DNA of 59,742 bases from Christensenella sp. UBA7703 (GCA_002482505.1 DLGD01000036.1:119032-178773); one strand, 5' to 3'. Counted from the stretch's first letter, positions 29,470 to 39,059 are shown. Notes: generated by a model not told the origin, from the sequence alone. Program-made: numbers and translations.

Positions 29470-30756
29470 CCGTATCCTCAACCCTTTCGGAATATGATTC
29501 TTCAATACCCCGTCCACCGCCTTGCCCCAGCCGAGCGGATGCCCAAGCACCGTAGCGGGGCACCAGCCGGAGAGAGCGGGATTGCAGGCGACGGTTTCGC
29601 CCGCGAGAAAGCGGACAAGCGCCCCCGCTTCCAGCGGCACAGTTTGGCGAAACGACGAAGCGGGATACGCCAGCGCGAGCGCGTGATCCGGCGCGAATCT
29701 CCCGTTTTTGAGTTCGCCCGCGAGCACGCCCGCGCGGACGATGTGCAAGCCCTTGAGGTCGCGCGGCAAAAGTTGCGGCGGGGTCAATACCCGCCCATCC
29801 GGCAACAGCATGGCCTTCGGCGGGTCGACTGCAAACACCTCTTGCCAGAACGCCTCAAACGCAGGAATGCGTTCGTCTGCTGGCACGCTGAGCGCGGCGG
29901 AGAATTCCCCCGCACCCGCGCGGACGAGCACCGCCATAAACTGCCCTTCGCCAACGGAAGAATGCGGATACATCCGGCGAGATTCGACGAGCGAAAAATC
30001 CGCATGCGCGGACAAAAACCGCTCGATTGTCCCCTTATTCTCCTCATGTGAGAAGGTGCAGGTGGAATAGACGAGCCTGCCGCCGGGTTTGAGCAGCAGC
30101 GCCGCGCTCGCTAAGATTTGCTCCTGCCGTGCGGCGCAGGCAAGCACGTGCTCCGGCGACCATTCGCGAACGGCGGTTTCGTCCTTGCGAAACATCCCTT
30201 CCCCGGAGCAGGGCGCGTCCACCAGCACGATATCAAAGCACGCGCCGAGAGCAGCCGCCAGCGCGTCCGGGCGCATGCTGGTGACCAGCGCGTTTGTCAC
30301 ACCCAGCCGCTCGATGTTTCCCGCGAGAATCTCCGCGCGGCTGCGCACCGGCTCGTTGGCAACCAATAGTCCGGTGTTTTGCATCATCGCGGCGAGTTGC
30401 GTTGTCTTCCCGCCGGGCGCGGCACAAAGGTCGAGCACCGTCATGCCCGGCCCCGCCCCTGTCAGCGCGGCGGGCGCCTGCGCCGCGGGCTCCTGCACAT
30501 AGCAAAGCCCCGCCGCATGCAGCGGATGTCTTCCAATCGCAACATCATCCTCAAAAAAGAAGCTCTCCGGCAAAATGCCGGTTGGTATGAGCGAAAAATC
30601 TGCCTGCGCGGAAAAATCCGCCGCCGTGGTTTTCAGCAGGTTGACGCGCAGGGCGCGCCTCGGCTGCTGTTCCATCGCGGCGAGATAGTCCGCAAACTCC
30701 GCTTGACCTAGCTGCTCTCGCATGCGGGCGCAATATGCCTCCGGCAGATTTGCCAT
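29467..30756 (-). CDS. RsmB/RsmF-family RNA cytosine-C5 methyltransferase
   Basis: 429 residues. The SAM-binding fold has VLDLCAAPGGKTTQLA, then DIVLVDAPCSGEGMFRKDE (motif IV cysteine) and VYSTCTFSHEEN (motif VI catalytic cysteine). A C-terminal domain (about 290-429) follows, as in RsmF/YebU-type enzymes, with the conserved end HPLGWGKAVDGVLKNHIPKGLRIR-like stretch. The target is probably m5C in 16S rRNA; tRNA is possible. AAAGGAACCAACGA precedes the ATG. Confidence 0.9.
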   Translation of the reverse strand: MANLPEAYCARMREQLGQAEFADYLAAMEQQPRRALRVNLLKTTAADFSAQADFSLIPTGILPESFFFEDDVAIGRHPLHAAGLCYVQEPAAQAPAALTGAGPGMTVLDLCAAPGGKTTQLAAMMQNTGLLVANEPVRSRAEILAGNIERLGVTNALVTSMRPDALAAALGACFDIVLVDAPCSGEGMFRKDETAVREWSPEHVLACAARQEQILASAALLLKPGGRLVYSTCTFSHEENKGTIERFLSAHADFSLVESRRMYPHSSVGEGQFMAVLVRAGAGEFSAALSVPADERIPAFEAFWQEVFAVDPPKAMLLPDGRVLTPPQLLPRDLKGLHIVRAGVLAGELKNGRFAPDHALALAYPASSFRQTVPLEAGALVRFLAGETVACNPALSGWCPATVLGHPLGWGKAVDGVLKNHIPKGLRIR

Positions 30757-30814
30757 TCGTTGGTTCCTTTCGTTTCCGATGCTATCCTATGCTTTATTCT
30801 ATCATAGCTTACCC

Positions 30815-30839
30815 GAAAAACGGCTCCCAAACGGGAGCC
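30815..30839 (-). terminator. terminator of metA
   Basis: A perfect 7-bp stem (GGCTCCC/GGGAGCC) with an AAAC loop and GTTTTTC after it on the minus strand. Confidence 0.85.
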
Positions 30840-30853
30840 ATTTTGATTCGTTC

Positions 30854-31789
30854 TTATTCCTTCGCGTGCTGCGCGGGGATTGCGCTGAGGTCGTACGGCG
30901 TTTCCTGATAGACAAAATAGTTCAGCCAGTTGGAGAACAGCAGCGCACCATGCGCGCGCCAGGTGATCATTGGCTGGAGGGTATCGTCATCGTTGGGATA
31001 ATAGTTTTTCGGAATCTCGATGGGTTTGCCCGCGGCTTTGTCCCGGCGGTATTCCAGCTCCAGCGTCTTTGCGTCATATTCGCTGTGTCCGGTGACAAAC
31101 ACGCGCCGCCCGTCCCGCGAAGCCGCGAGATACAGCCCCGCCTCCTGAGAGGTGGCTAAAATGTCGAGGTCGCGAATCTTCGCCGCGTCGGAAACAAGAA
31201 TCGTCGTGTGGCGCGAATGCGGCGCCATGAACTGTTCGTCAAACCCGCGCAGGAGCTTGTGGGAGCGATCCAGCACAACATGCGGGAAGATGCCAAACAT
31301 CTTCTTCGGCAGCGGATGCTTTTCCACGCCATAAAAGTGATACAGCCCCGCCTGAGCCGCCCAGCAGATATAGAGCGAGGAGAACACGTTGTGATCCGCC
31401 CAATCCATCAGGCGCACCAGCTCGTCCCAATAATGCACATCCTGAAAGTCGAGGTTTTCCACGGGCGCGCCCGTGATCACGAGACCGTCAAAATGCTCGT
31501 CCTTCACCTCGTCAAACGTGCGATAGAACGAATCCAGATAATCCTGCGAGATATTCTGGCTCTGGTAGCTGCCGGTACGCAGCAGCGTGACCTCCACCTG
31601 CAACGGTGTATTGGCGAGCAGGCGCAGAATCTGCGTCTCCGTCGTCTGTTTGGTGGGCATAAGGTTGAGAATTGCGATGCGAAGCGGGCGAATGTCCTGC
31701 TGCGCCGCGCGCTGCTGCGGCATGATAAATATGTTTTCCTGCGCGAGCAAGTCGCCTGCTGGTAATCCGTCCGGAATTTTAATTGGCAT
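30854..31789 (-). CDS. metA: homoserine O-acyltransferase (probably acetyltransferase)
   Basis: 311 residues from the ATG at 31789 (MPIKIPDGLPA), the standard MetA N terminus; the frame runs open upstream without a site. Catalytic cysteine in ICWAAQAGLYHFYG, plus HSRHT and VFVTGHSEYD. It activates homoserine for methionine synthesis. The acyl-CoA pocket has APVENLDF where E. coli has APLGLVEF. Glutamate at that position (111) was shown to favour acetyl-CoA over succinyl-CoA, so the product is probably O-acetylhomoserine despite the succinyltransferase family name. Confidence 0.93.
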   Translation of the reverse strand: MPIKIPDGLPAGDLLAQENIFIMPQQRAAQQDIRPLRIAILNLMPTKQTTETQILRLLANTPLQVEVTLLRTGSYQSQNISQDYLDSFYRTFDEVKDEHFDGLVITGAPVENLDFQDVHYWDELVRLMDWADHNVFSSLYICWAAQAGLYHFYGVEKHPLPKKMFGIFPHVVLDRSHKLLRGFDEQFMAPHSRHTTILVSDAAKIRDLDILATSQEAGLYLAASRDGRRVFVTGHSEYDAKTLELEYRRDKAAGKPIEIPKNYYPNDDDTLQPMITWRAHGALLFSNWLNYFVYQETPYDLSAIPAQHAKE

Positions 31790-32489
31790 ATAGAAACCCT
31801 GCTTTCTGGTTACTGTTGTGTGCTGAATGTGAGAGGTGTTTTCTCGTCGTTTGCAGACTGCAAAAATTCGGCATAAAAAAACACCGTTCGGCATATCCCC
31901 CTGCCCGCAATCCTGTTGCCGGCAAAAGCTTCGCCTTCGGCGCCCGTCTCATGTGAACTTCGCACGCTGCAAACGCAAATTCTCCCGGCAGGCGGGCGCA
32001 AATGCCCTGCCCGGCCGCGGGAACAGCCATTTATCCCTCTTTGCTTAGAGGGCAGCCGCCGCCGCATCCGCTTGCTCAGCGTGCATTCGCATTCGCATGG
32101 CGGAGCTGTGGCGCGCGCGGTCAAACGCGTTGCACACAAAAGCCCCTGCGTTTTTTCCGCGCAGGTTTGCCGTAAGGCTGGCTTTTTTTGTCGCGTTCTT
32201 CGGTTGCATGGTGCGGTTTTTCTCCAGTTTTCGGGTATTTCGTCTCCCGATTCGATGTTTTTATCATCCTACCAGAACTCTTTTGTTTTTTCAAGCAAAA
32301 ATCCGTGAAAAATACGCTGTCACCTCCGATTCCGTCAAAAAGCCGAATCAAAAGCATTTATAAAGGAAGCGATCGCGCGCACCATTTCACTATAGAAAAG
32401 TCCGGTGTTTTTATGGTGCTTGCTCCCGATTGTCTACCGTCCGTTTTTAGGGAGTTTGCAATTACGTTGCAATCTCTGGCGTCAGAGCG
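31790..32489. other. 700-base stretch without a convincing gene
   Basis: It lies between divergent metA and the MacB-type operon. It holds a GC-rich imperfect hairpin (CCCGGCAGG with CCTGCCCGG, about 31984-32013) and scattered T runs. No open frame has a ribosome site. I looked for an S-box, T-box or other methionine-linked leader in the metA direction and found none. It may carry the metA promoter and an untranslated RNA. Confidence 0.4.
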
Positions 32490-32518
32490 TTGACAGGACG
32501 GAATCCAGAGCGTATGAT
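32490..32518 (+). promoter_or_regulatory. promoter of the MacB-type operon
   Basis: TTGACA (32490-32495), a 17-base spacer and TATGAT (32513-32518). Confidence 0.82.
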
Positions 32519-32524
32519 ATATGC

Positions 32525-32543
32525 GTATTAGTACGAGTAATAC
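32525..32543 (+). promoter_or_regulatory. candidate operator (inverted repeat)
   Basis: GTATTA-N7-TAATAC, a perfect 6-bp inverted repeat starting six bases after the -10 and covering the expected start of transcription. That position suits a repressor. The regulator is not in the window. Confidence 0.5.
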
Positions 32544-32622
32544 ACCGTCGTTTGCGCGAAGCTGTCTTTTATGCTAGCAGCGCCATCCGGTGTGTTGCCC
32601 GTAAAGAGATCAGGGAGGAACG

Positions 32623-33378
32623 ATGCAGGAAAACCCGCTGATTGACGTGCGCAACGTCAAAAAAGTCTATCACGTGGGCACTGTGGATGTGCATGCTCTG
32701 CGCGGCGTGGATCTGCAGATTGCGTCCGGCGACATCTGCTCCATCATCGGGCGCAGCGGCTCCGGCAAATCGACCATGCTCAACGTACTGGCTGGATTGG
32801 AGCAAGTTTCCGGCGGCGAAATCGTCATCGCGGGAAAACACCTTGAGCGCATGACGCAGGGCGAGTTGATCATCTTCCGCCAAAAGCGCGTCGGCTTCAT
32901 CTTCCAGTCCTTCAATCTCATGCCGTATTATACCGCGCTGGAAAACGTGGCGCTTCCGTTGTCCTTCAGCGGCGTGCCGCAGGCGCAGCGCACCAAGCGC
33001 GCGAAGGAGATGCTGGACATCGTCGGGCTTTCGACCCACATGAAGCATAAGCCGAGCGAGCTCTCCGGCGGGCAGCAGCAGCGCGTCGGCATTGCGCGCG
33101 CGCTGGTCACCAACCCCAGCATCGTCTTTGCAGACGAGCCGACGGGTAACCTCGACAGCAACACGTCCGAGGAGGTCATGCACGTGATCATCAACATCAT
33201 GCGCGAACAGAAGAAGACGTTGGTCATGGTCACGCACGATCCGCACATTGCGGAATATGGCGATACGGTTGTCCATCTGCTGGACGGCAGAATCACAGAT
33301 ATTACCACCAACGCAAAGGACAGCACCACACTAAACGAACCGCGTGTTCGGGAAACTGAGGGTATTTTGAATGCGTAA
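32623..33378 (+). CDS. MacB/LolD-type ABC transporter ATPase
   Basis: 251 residues. Walker A GRSGSGKST (43-51), signature LSGGQQQRVGIARA, Walker B IVFADEPTGNLD and the H-loop MVTHDPH. This family powers mechanotransmission-type transporters that do not carry substrate through the membrane. GGGAGGAACG precedes the start. It overlaps the next gene by eight bases; the permease is the third gene. Confidence 0.95.
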   Translation: MQENPLIDVRNVKKVYHVGTVDVHALRGVDLQIASGDICSIIGRSGSGKSTMLNVLAGLEQVSGGEIVIAGKHLERMTQGELIIFRQKRVGFIFQSFNLMPYYTALENVALPLSFSGVPQAQRTKRAKEMLDIVGLSTHMKHKPSELSGGQQQRVGIARALVTNPSIVFADEPTGNLDSNTSEEVMHVIINIMREQKKTLVMVTHDPHIAEYGDTVVHLLDGRITDITTNAKDSTTLNEPRVRETEGILNA

Positions 33379-34846
33379 CTCAAACAAAATCAAATTTTTT
33401 GCGATTATGCTCGCACTGGCGCTGTTGTTGACTGCGCTGCCGATGGCGACGGCTCTGGCGGAAGATCCGGCTCCGGCTCCAGCATCGCCTCCGACAACTG
33501 ACGCTGGACACATTGCGCTCTTCTCCGATGTGACGGATGAAGAAGAGAAAGGCCTGCTCCAAACGTATTCCCAGTATGCAGGAGAGTCCATCACCTTCTA
33601 CGTTCCGATCATCAACAAGAATCTTGCAAGCGCATCCAGCTTGACCTGCGCGCTGCAATACACAGACCCTGCCGATGTGAAACAAAATCCGTTTGCAGCT
33701 ACCCCCGCCCTGGCGTGCACGCCGTATAAAACATGGAATGCCACCGATGGCAAACTCGATAGTTGGAATGGTTCCGTGTTGGCAATCGGCGATCGTGCCT
33801 ACTTCAAAGTGACCGGCACGCTGAATGCGGCGGCTCCTGCGGATGCATATAACCTCAAGTTCACCATCACTTACAGCGATGGCAGCAGCTCGGGTTTGAC
33901 TGATACGATTCCTGTCACGATTGTCGTCCGCGAAAAACCCGCCGATGGCGGAGGAAGCTCCAGTGGCGGCGGCACCAGCTACCGCAGCAAGCCGAAAGTC
34001 ATTCTGGAGTCGTATAGCTTCAGCGAAGACCCCATCTATGCCGGCGACACCATCACCCTGCGCCTTGTGGTGGCAAACACCTCCAAGCGGGAAGCCATCA
34101 CAAACCTCACGCTCGAACTCACCAATGAAGCAGGCGTGATCCTCCCCGCACCGGGTGGCAGCAACAGCATCTACATCGGCACCATCGACAAGGACGATGC
34201 CTATGTTCTCTCGCTCAAGCTGCAGGTTGCGCCCGACGCAGACCCGAAATCGCAGCTGCTCTCCATCAAACTTTCCTACGAAGGCACGAAGAACCGCAGC
34301 GCCTTTGACGAGACCGCGAGCGTCAGCATCCCTGTGCAGCAGAAAGCCCGCGTGGTCATCAACGACCCGAAGATCTATGATGAACCGTGGGTTGGCAGCA
34401 ATGTCGCCGTTGGCGTCACGCTCTACAACCTCGGCAAAACCACGCTCTACAACTGCATGGTGGATGTGGTTGGCGACGGCGTCACCCTCGAAGAAAGCTA
34501 CTTTGGCGGTAACATCGCAGCCGGCGGCACGATGCGCGCAGACTTGAACGTAACCCCGACCGCAGCGGGTCAGCTCGACGCGAAAGTTCGCGTGACATAT
34601 GAAGACGTCAACGGCAAGGCAACCGAAGAGCTGCTGCCGATGAGTATGTTTGTTAACGAAGAACCGGCGGGCGGCGACGTGGCTTCCCCGGGCAACGGCG
34701 GCATGGAAGTTCCCGGCGACAAGCCGGCAGGCGCAAACATCGGCTGGGTCTTCTGGACCCTCGGCGGCATTGCCGTCGCAACGGGTGCCGTCTTCCTCGG
34801 CATCAAAGCGAAGAAGAAGCGCGAGCGCGCGCTCGAAGAAGAGTAA
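33371..34846 (+). CDS. membrane-anchored surface protein of the MacB-type system
   Basis: 491 residues: signal peptide (about 1-30, FFAIMLALALLLTALPMATALAE), an extracellular part with repeated CARDB/NEW3-like beta-sandwich domains (VILESYSFSEDPIYAGDTI and RVVINDPKIYDEPWVGSNV begin two similar units), a Gly/Ser-rich linker near 190-200, and a C-terminal membrane helix with a basic tail (AKKKRERALEEE). It takes the place a HlyD-like periplasmic adaptor has in Gram-negative MacAB. It probably extends from the permease on the cell surface. The cargo or signal is unknown. Confidence 0.82.
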   Translation: MRNSNKIKFFAIMLALALLLTALPMATALAEDPAPAPASPPTTDAGHIALFSDVTDEEEKGLLQTYSQYAGESITFYVPIINKNLASASSLTCALQYTDPADVKQNPFAATPALACTPYKTWNATDGKLDSWNGSVLAIGDRAYFKVTGTLNAAAPADAYNLKFTITYSDGSSSGLTDTIPVTIVVREKPADGGGSSSGGGTSYRSKPKVILESYSFSEDPIYAGDTITLRLVVANTSKREAITNLTLELTNEAGVILPAPGGSNSIYIGTIDKDDAYVLSLKLQVAPDADPKSQLLSIKLSYEGTKNRSAFDETASVSIPVQQKARVVINDPKIYDEPWVGSNVAVGVTLYNLGKTTLYNCMVDVVGDGVTLEESYFGGNIAAGGTMRADLNVTPTAAGQLDAKVRVTYEDVNGKATEELLPMSMFVNEEPAGGDVASPGNGGMEVPGDKPAGANIGWVFWTLGGIAVATGAVFLGIKAKKKRERALEEE

Positions 34847-34881
34847 CCGCCCGGCGCGATACCCGCGCAACTGGAGGAACA

Positions 34882-36195
34882 ATGAGCATGAAAGATCTGC
34901 TGACCACAGCGTTTTTAAACCTGTGGCGGCGAAAACTGCGGGCGTTTCTGACCGTTCTGGGCATGGTCATCGGCGTTGCCTCTATCGTGGTAATGGTGTC
35001 CCTGGGCATCGGTATCAAGCAGGCAACCATCGAGAGCTTTGCCGGAACGGGGAGCCTTACCACCATCCGTGTCAACTCCTGGTCCTATGTTTCAAACGGG
35101 AACGGCGGTGGCGGCTCACGCCAGAAGGAATTGAATAAAAAAGCGATTGCGGAGTTCAAGAAGATCGAAGGCGTACAGGCCGTCATGCCGCTCGTCCAAA
35201 CCTACGGTATGATCAAAAGCGGCCGGTACGTGGTAGATGCTTCCATCCTTGGCGTGACCAAGGAGCAGGCAGAGCAATTCGGCATCACGCTAGCCGAAGG
35301 CGAACTCCCCGGTACGGGCAGCGCAACGACCTATGAAATCGCGCTGGGTGCCTGGACACTGGAAGGCTTCTACAGCCCGGATAACTATCGGCAGGCGCTG
35401 GACAAAAACGGCAATCCGAAGGTAACCAAGGATTCCCGTATGCAGCTCACCTTTGATTATCGCAACATCTATACCCAGATGAACATCGGTACCACGGACG
35501 ACGGCAGCGGCCAACCTCCGACACCGCCGGGCGATTTTTACAAACTAAAGGTCACCGGCATCATGGACGAGGGCAACAACGATTTCTCCTACTATTGCGT
35601 CATGGACGCAACCCAGCTGGACAAGATTGCAAAAGCCAACAAGTCGTTTACGAACTATAACGCCGGAAAGTATGAAACCGTACTTGTCAAATGCGCCGAC
35701 ATCACAGACGTGAAATCTGTGAAGAACGCAATCTCTGAAATGGGCTATGGTACCTACAGCCTACAGGACGCGGTGGAGATGGCGGAAAAGAGCACGCAAA
35801 ACGTACAATATCTCCTCGGTGCCATCGGTGGCGTTGCGCTGCTGGTTGCCGCAATCGGCATCATGAACACGATGATGATGAGCATCTTTGAGCGCACGCG
35901 TGAAATCGGCATCATCAAGGTGCTCGGCTGCCGGATCGACAATATCGCGGGGCTCTTCCTCGCGGAAGCCGCCTACATCGGCCTCTTTGGCGGCGCGCTG
36001 GGCATGGGGTTGAGCTTTGGAATCTCCGCTCTCCTCAACATATTCCTGGCAAGTTCGGGCTTAAGGAGCATCATCCCCGCGTATCTGGTCTTTGGCGCGG
36101 TGGGTTTCTCCATCATCGTCGCGGTTGCCGCGGGTATGTATCCCGCCATCCGCGCCATGAAGCTCTCCCCGCTTGCCGCAATCCGAAACGAATAA
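34882..36195 (+). CDS. MacB-type ABC transporter permease (FtsX fold)
   Basis: 437 residues. N-terminal membrane helix preceded by FLNLWRRKLRAFLTVLGMVIG, a large extracellular MacB core domain (about 50-290), then three helices with the FtsX signature (IMNTMMMSIFERTREIGIIKVLG). It ends MKLSPLAAIRNE, typical of the family. It pairs with the ATPase two genes upstream. ACTGGAGGAAC precedes the start. Confidence 0.93.
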   Translation: MSMKDLLTTAFLNLWRRKLRAFLTVLGMVIGVASIVVMVSLGIGIKQATIESFAGTGSLTTIRVNSWSYVSNGNGGGGSRQKELNKKAIAEFKKIEGVQAVMPLVQTYGMIKSGRYVVDASILGVTKEQAEQFGITLAEGELPGTGSATTYEIALGAWTLEGFYSPDNYRQALDKNGNPKVTKDSRMQLTFDYRNIYTQMNIGTTDDGSGQPPTPPGDFYKLKVTGIMDEGNNDFSYYCVMDATQLDKIAKANKSFTNYNAGKYETVLVKCADITDVKSVKNAISEMGYGTYSLQDAVEMAEKSTQNVQYLLGAIGGVALLVAAIGIMNTMMMSIFERTREIGIIKVLGCRIDNIAGLFLAEAAYIGLFGGALGMGLSFGISALLNIFLASSGLRSIIPAYLVFGAVGFSIIVAVAAGMYPAIRAMKLSPLAAIRNE

Positions 36196-36221
36196 GTCAA
36201 GTATTCCTCGTTCTCTCTCTC

Positions 36222-36252
36222 AGGCTCCCGTTTCGGCGGGAGTCTATTTCTT
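36222..36252 (+). terminator. terminator of the MacB-type operon
   Basis: AGGCTCCCG pairs with CGGGAGTCT around a short loop, followed by ATTTCTTT. Confidence 0.75.
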
Positions 36253-36348
36253 TGATCACCTGCGCTGAATCGATACCGTATCCCGGATTTTTTTGATTCT
36301 GCTGTAACAAGAGAGCTTTTTGCCGGACAAAATGCATAAAATTACGCT

Positions 36349-36377
36349 TTGCGTTTTGCGGCCATGCAACGTATAAT
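36349..36377 (+). promoter_or_regulatory. promoter of the cyclase-family gene
   Basis: TTGCGT (36349-36354), a 17-base spacer and TATAAT (36372-36377). Confidence 0.6.
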
Positions 36378-36444
36378 GTAATTTGCCGCAAAAATACGGC
36401 CAATGCGGACAAAAAGCCCGTGGATAAGAGGATTGAGTTATCAC

Positions 36445-37026
36445 ATGAAGATTTACGATATTTCACGAGACCTGCTCAAAGCGTTGCCCTATCCCGGCGA
36501 CGAGCCACCGCGTCTGAGAGCCGTCCATAAAATGAAGGACGGCGAGAGCTACAACCTCAGCCGCCTGGAGACGAGCATGCACGCGGGCACGCACGTGGAT
36601 GCGCCGCTGCATTTCATCGCAAACGGCAAAGACATCGCCTCCATGCCGCTTACGCACTTCGTGGGCGATTGCGTGGTACTCACGGTGCCGAAAACGCCGC
36701 TGGACGCGATGTATTTTATGAAGCGCCCGTTTGCCCCGCGCATTCTGCTGCACGGCGAAGGGCAGCTTACGGAGAGCGCAATCGGATATCTGTACAATCA
36801 GGGTTGCGTGCTGATCGGCACCAACAAGCAGTCGATCGGATCGTATTCGGACGAGCTTTCTGTGCATGTTGCTCTGCTTGGCTATGGCGTTGCCGTACTG
36901 GAAAATCTGGAACTGCGCAACGTGCCGGACGGGCGGTATACGCTCTATGCCGCGCCGCTGAAGATCTCCGGCGCAGAAGGTGCCCCCTGCCGGGCAATTC
37001 TGGTTTCGGACGAAGAAGAGTCCTAA
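36445..37026 (+). CDS. cyclase-family hydrolase (kynurenine-formamidase-like)
   Basis: 193 residues from the ATG at 36445. The metal-binding signature HAGTHVDAPLHF is intact, with the catalytic-histidine region IGSYSDELSVHVALLG. The fold covers arylformamidases and other metal-dependent amidases; without tryptophan-catabolism genes nearby the substrate is unknown. It has its own promoter and terminator. Confidence 0.85.
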   Translation: MKIYDISRDLLKALPYPGDEPPRLRAVHKMKDGESYNLSRLETSMHAGTHVDAPLHFIANGKDIASMPLTHFVGDCVVLTVPKTPLDAMYFMKRPFAPRILLHGEGQLTESAIGYLYNQGCVLIGTNKQSIGSYSDELSVHVALLGYGVAVLENLELRNVPDGRYTLYAAPLKISGAEGAPCRAILVSDEEES

Positions 37027-37044
37027 TGTTTAGATTGATGCGTG

Positions 37045-37077
37045 AACGGCACCCCTTTCGGGGTGCCGTTTGTGTTT
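37045..37077. terminator. bidirectional terminator
   Basis: A perfect 11-bp stem (AACGGCACCCC with GGGGTGCCGTT) with TTTC loop between the convergent cyclase and transporter genes. Confidence 0.92.
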
Positions 37078-37102
37078 CTCCGTCGAGTGAATCATACGGT
37101 TC

Positions 37103-38002
37103 TTATGCGAGCTTTGTGTGGTCTGACGATGTAAAAAATGCACCCGCAAGCAAAAGCAGAAGCGCAGCAAAGAAAAGGCCGTTGGGGCGCTCTCCCAGCA
37201 ATAAAAACGAGAATGCCGCGCCGATAAACGGAGACGCCGCGTAGTATGCGCTTGTCTTGGCCGCGCCAAGGGTACGCTGCGCGCGAATATAGCAGGCGAT
37301 GCTGAGGCCGTAGGTAACGAACCCAACCACCATCGCCAGCAATGCCGCCTCGATTCCACCCAACTTCTCACCCACCAGGAACCCAATCACAAGCGAAAAC
37401 ACACCGGAGCCGATCCCTTTGACCGCAACAATCAAAATCGGATTGTTCTGCGAGAGCTTACGGGTGCAGTTGTTCTCCAGCCCCCAGCAGACGGTAGCCA
37501 ACAACACAAGCACAGCGCCACCCGAAAAAGCAAACACGCCATCCGCATCAAACGTCAGCAGGCAGCTGCCCAATGTAATCAACCCCACCGCAACCCAAAG
37601 CCGGGGGGACACGGACTCGCGAAACAGCAAAAGCGCAAAAAGGGCGGTTGCAACAATCTCAAAGTTATTCAGCAACGATGCGCTCGCAGCGGATGCATTT
37701 TTTAAGCCAAACAACAGCAAAATCGGCGCAAGCACGTCCAGAAGCACCATTGCAACGACATACGGTTTCTCCTGCCGCGAAAACGCAGCAGGGCACACGC
37801 CCGCCTGCGCACGTTTCCCGCGAAACAGCAGCAACGCGCCCGCTCCAACTCCCGCGCCAAGGTACAAAAACCCCGCCAGCAAAACAGGAGGCAGGCTCAG
37901 CAGCAGCCGCTTTGAGAGGGGCACCGAGCACGCATACAGTACCGCTGCTGCAAGCGCAAACAGTGCGGCTTTTTCGGGTTCGCCCTTTGACCTTCGCTCC
38001 AT
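37103..38002 (-). CDS. EamA/DMT-family transporter
   Basis: 299 residues with ten membrane helices in two EamA repeats. CGGAGGT close before the ATG at 38002 decides the start. Repeat 2 has the GxxxxxxxYxxxxxA-type turn (SAYYAASPFIGAAFSFLLLGE). Members move metabolites or amino acids; the substrate is unknown. It begins close after the stop of the aminotransferase, so the two are probably co-transcribed. Confidence 0.9.
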   Translation of the reverse strand: MERRSKGEPEKAALFALAAAVLYACSVPLSKRLLLSLPPVLLAGFLYLGAGVGAGALLLFRGKRAQAGVCPAAFSRQEKPYVVAMVLLDVLAPILLLFGLKNASAASASLLNNFEIVATALFALLLFRESVSPRLWVAVGLITLGSCLLTFDADGVFAFSGGAVLVLLATVCWGLENNCTRKLSQNNPILIVAVKGIGSGVFSLVIGFLVGEKLGGIEAALLAMVVGFVTYGLSIACYIRAQRTLGAAKTSAYYAASPFIGAAFSFLLLGERPNGLFFAALLLLLAGAFFTSSDHTKLA

Positions 38003-38031
38003 AAAACCTCCGAAATCACCGTTGCGAACAA

Positions 38032-38877
38032 TCAATCCTTGCCGACACTATCCCAGAAAAACTCACGATACACCATTTGCAGGCGGCGCAGAAGCGTCTT
38101 GTCCCGCCCGCAGACGGGCTTGTCATCCACAAACCCCACGGGGAGCCCGTGCGCGCTCGTGCTGGTGATCATCAGCTCGTCCGCCGCCATCATCTCCTCC
38201 AACGAAAATGCGGTCTCGTCCACGGGGATATTCAGTTGCTGTGCCAACATCAGGAAATGCCCGCGCGTGACGCCCGGCAAAATCCGTTCGTCCGCGGGCG
38301 CGGTGCGTAGAACGCCACCTTTCAGCATCAGCAGGTTGGAGCTGGAGCACTCGCTGACGACGCCTTCGCGATGAAACACCGCCTCGCTACAGCCGCGCTC
38401 TTTGGCGATTTGCGCCGCGAGCACACCGGGAATCAGATTCAGTGACTTGATGTTGCAATGCCCCCAGCGCGTATCCGGCAGCACGACGACGCGGCGGTAT
38501 TCCACAAGATCCGCCAGCGGCACCGCACGCGAGAGAATCATCAGGTTTGGCTCTACGCCCTCGGGAAACGAGTGCGTGCGCGTCGAAGTGCCACGCGTCA
38601 CCTGAAAATAGAGCTGCTGGGAGTCGCTGTCCACGCGAGACGCCGCCTCCTGCAAGATTTCTGTAAGCGCTTCGTCCGTCATCGCAAACGGGATGCGCAG
38701 GAAATCCAAACTGGCGCGAAAGCGCGAGAGATGTTCCTTCAGCGCAAAGAAACGGTGCCGCTCCACGCGGAGCGCCTCGTATACCCCGTCTCCAAAATAG
38801 ACCCCGCGGTCAAGCGCGGGGATCATGAGCTGTTCCATCGGCGCAAATGTGCCATTATAGTATCCGATGTTCTCCAT
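38032..38877 (-). CDS. class IV aminotransferase (D-amino-acid or branched-chain type)
   Basis: 281 residues from the ATG at 38877 (MENIGYYNGTFAPM) behind AAAGG. Fold-type IV PLP enzyme: DGVYEALRVERHRFFALKEHL, the lysine in HCNIKSLNLIPGVLA, and EAVFHREGVVSECSSSNLLML. The DGVYE pattern and length fit D-alanine aminotransferase; aminodeoxychorismate lyase is the main alternative. It may work with the adjacent transporter. Confidence 0.87.
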   Translation of the reverse strand: MENIGYYNGTFAPMEQLMIPALDRGVYFGDGVYEALRVERHRFFALKEHLSRFRASLDFLRIPFAMTDEALTEILQEAASRVDSDSQQLYFQVTRGTSTRTHSFPEGVEPNLMILSRAVPLADLVEYRRVVVLPDTRWGHCNIKSLNLIPGVLAAQIAKERGCSEAVFHREGVVSECSSSNLLMLKGGVLRTAPADERILPGVTRGHFLMLAQQLNIPVDETAFSLEEMMAADELMITSTSAHGLPVGFVDDKPVCGRDKTLLRRLQMVYREFFWDSVGKD

Positions 38878-39059
38878 AAAGTGCCTTTCTATTGGATCAA
38901 TCACGCAAAAAGCTGCTTCCCGCGCGGTCGATGGATCTCTTGTTCCCGCGCAGTTTGCCGGAGTATGCCGTTGCAGATTGTTTGCCAAAACGTCTCTTTT
39001 TCAGCGCGTAAAACCGCCTTGTTTTGCGCGGATGCCCCCTCTCCCAAGGGGTGGTCAAA

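Noticed and set aside
31790..32340. Possible SAM (S-box) or T-box riboswitch before metA
   Set aside because: A stretch reading GCCGGCAAC on the metA strand recalled the S-box, but the flanking GAGGGACTGGCCC and GATGAAACC parts are absent and no T-box was found.
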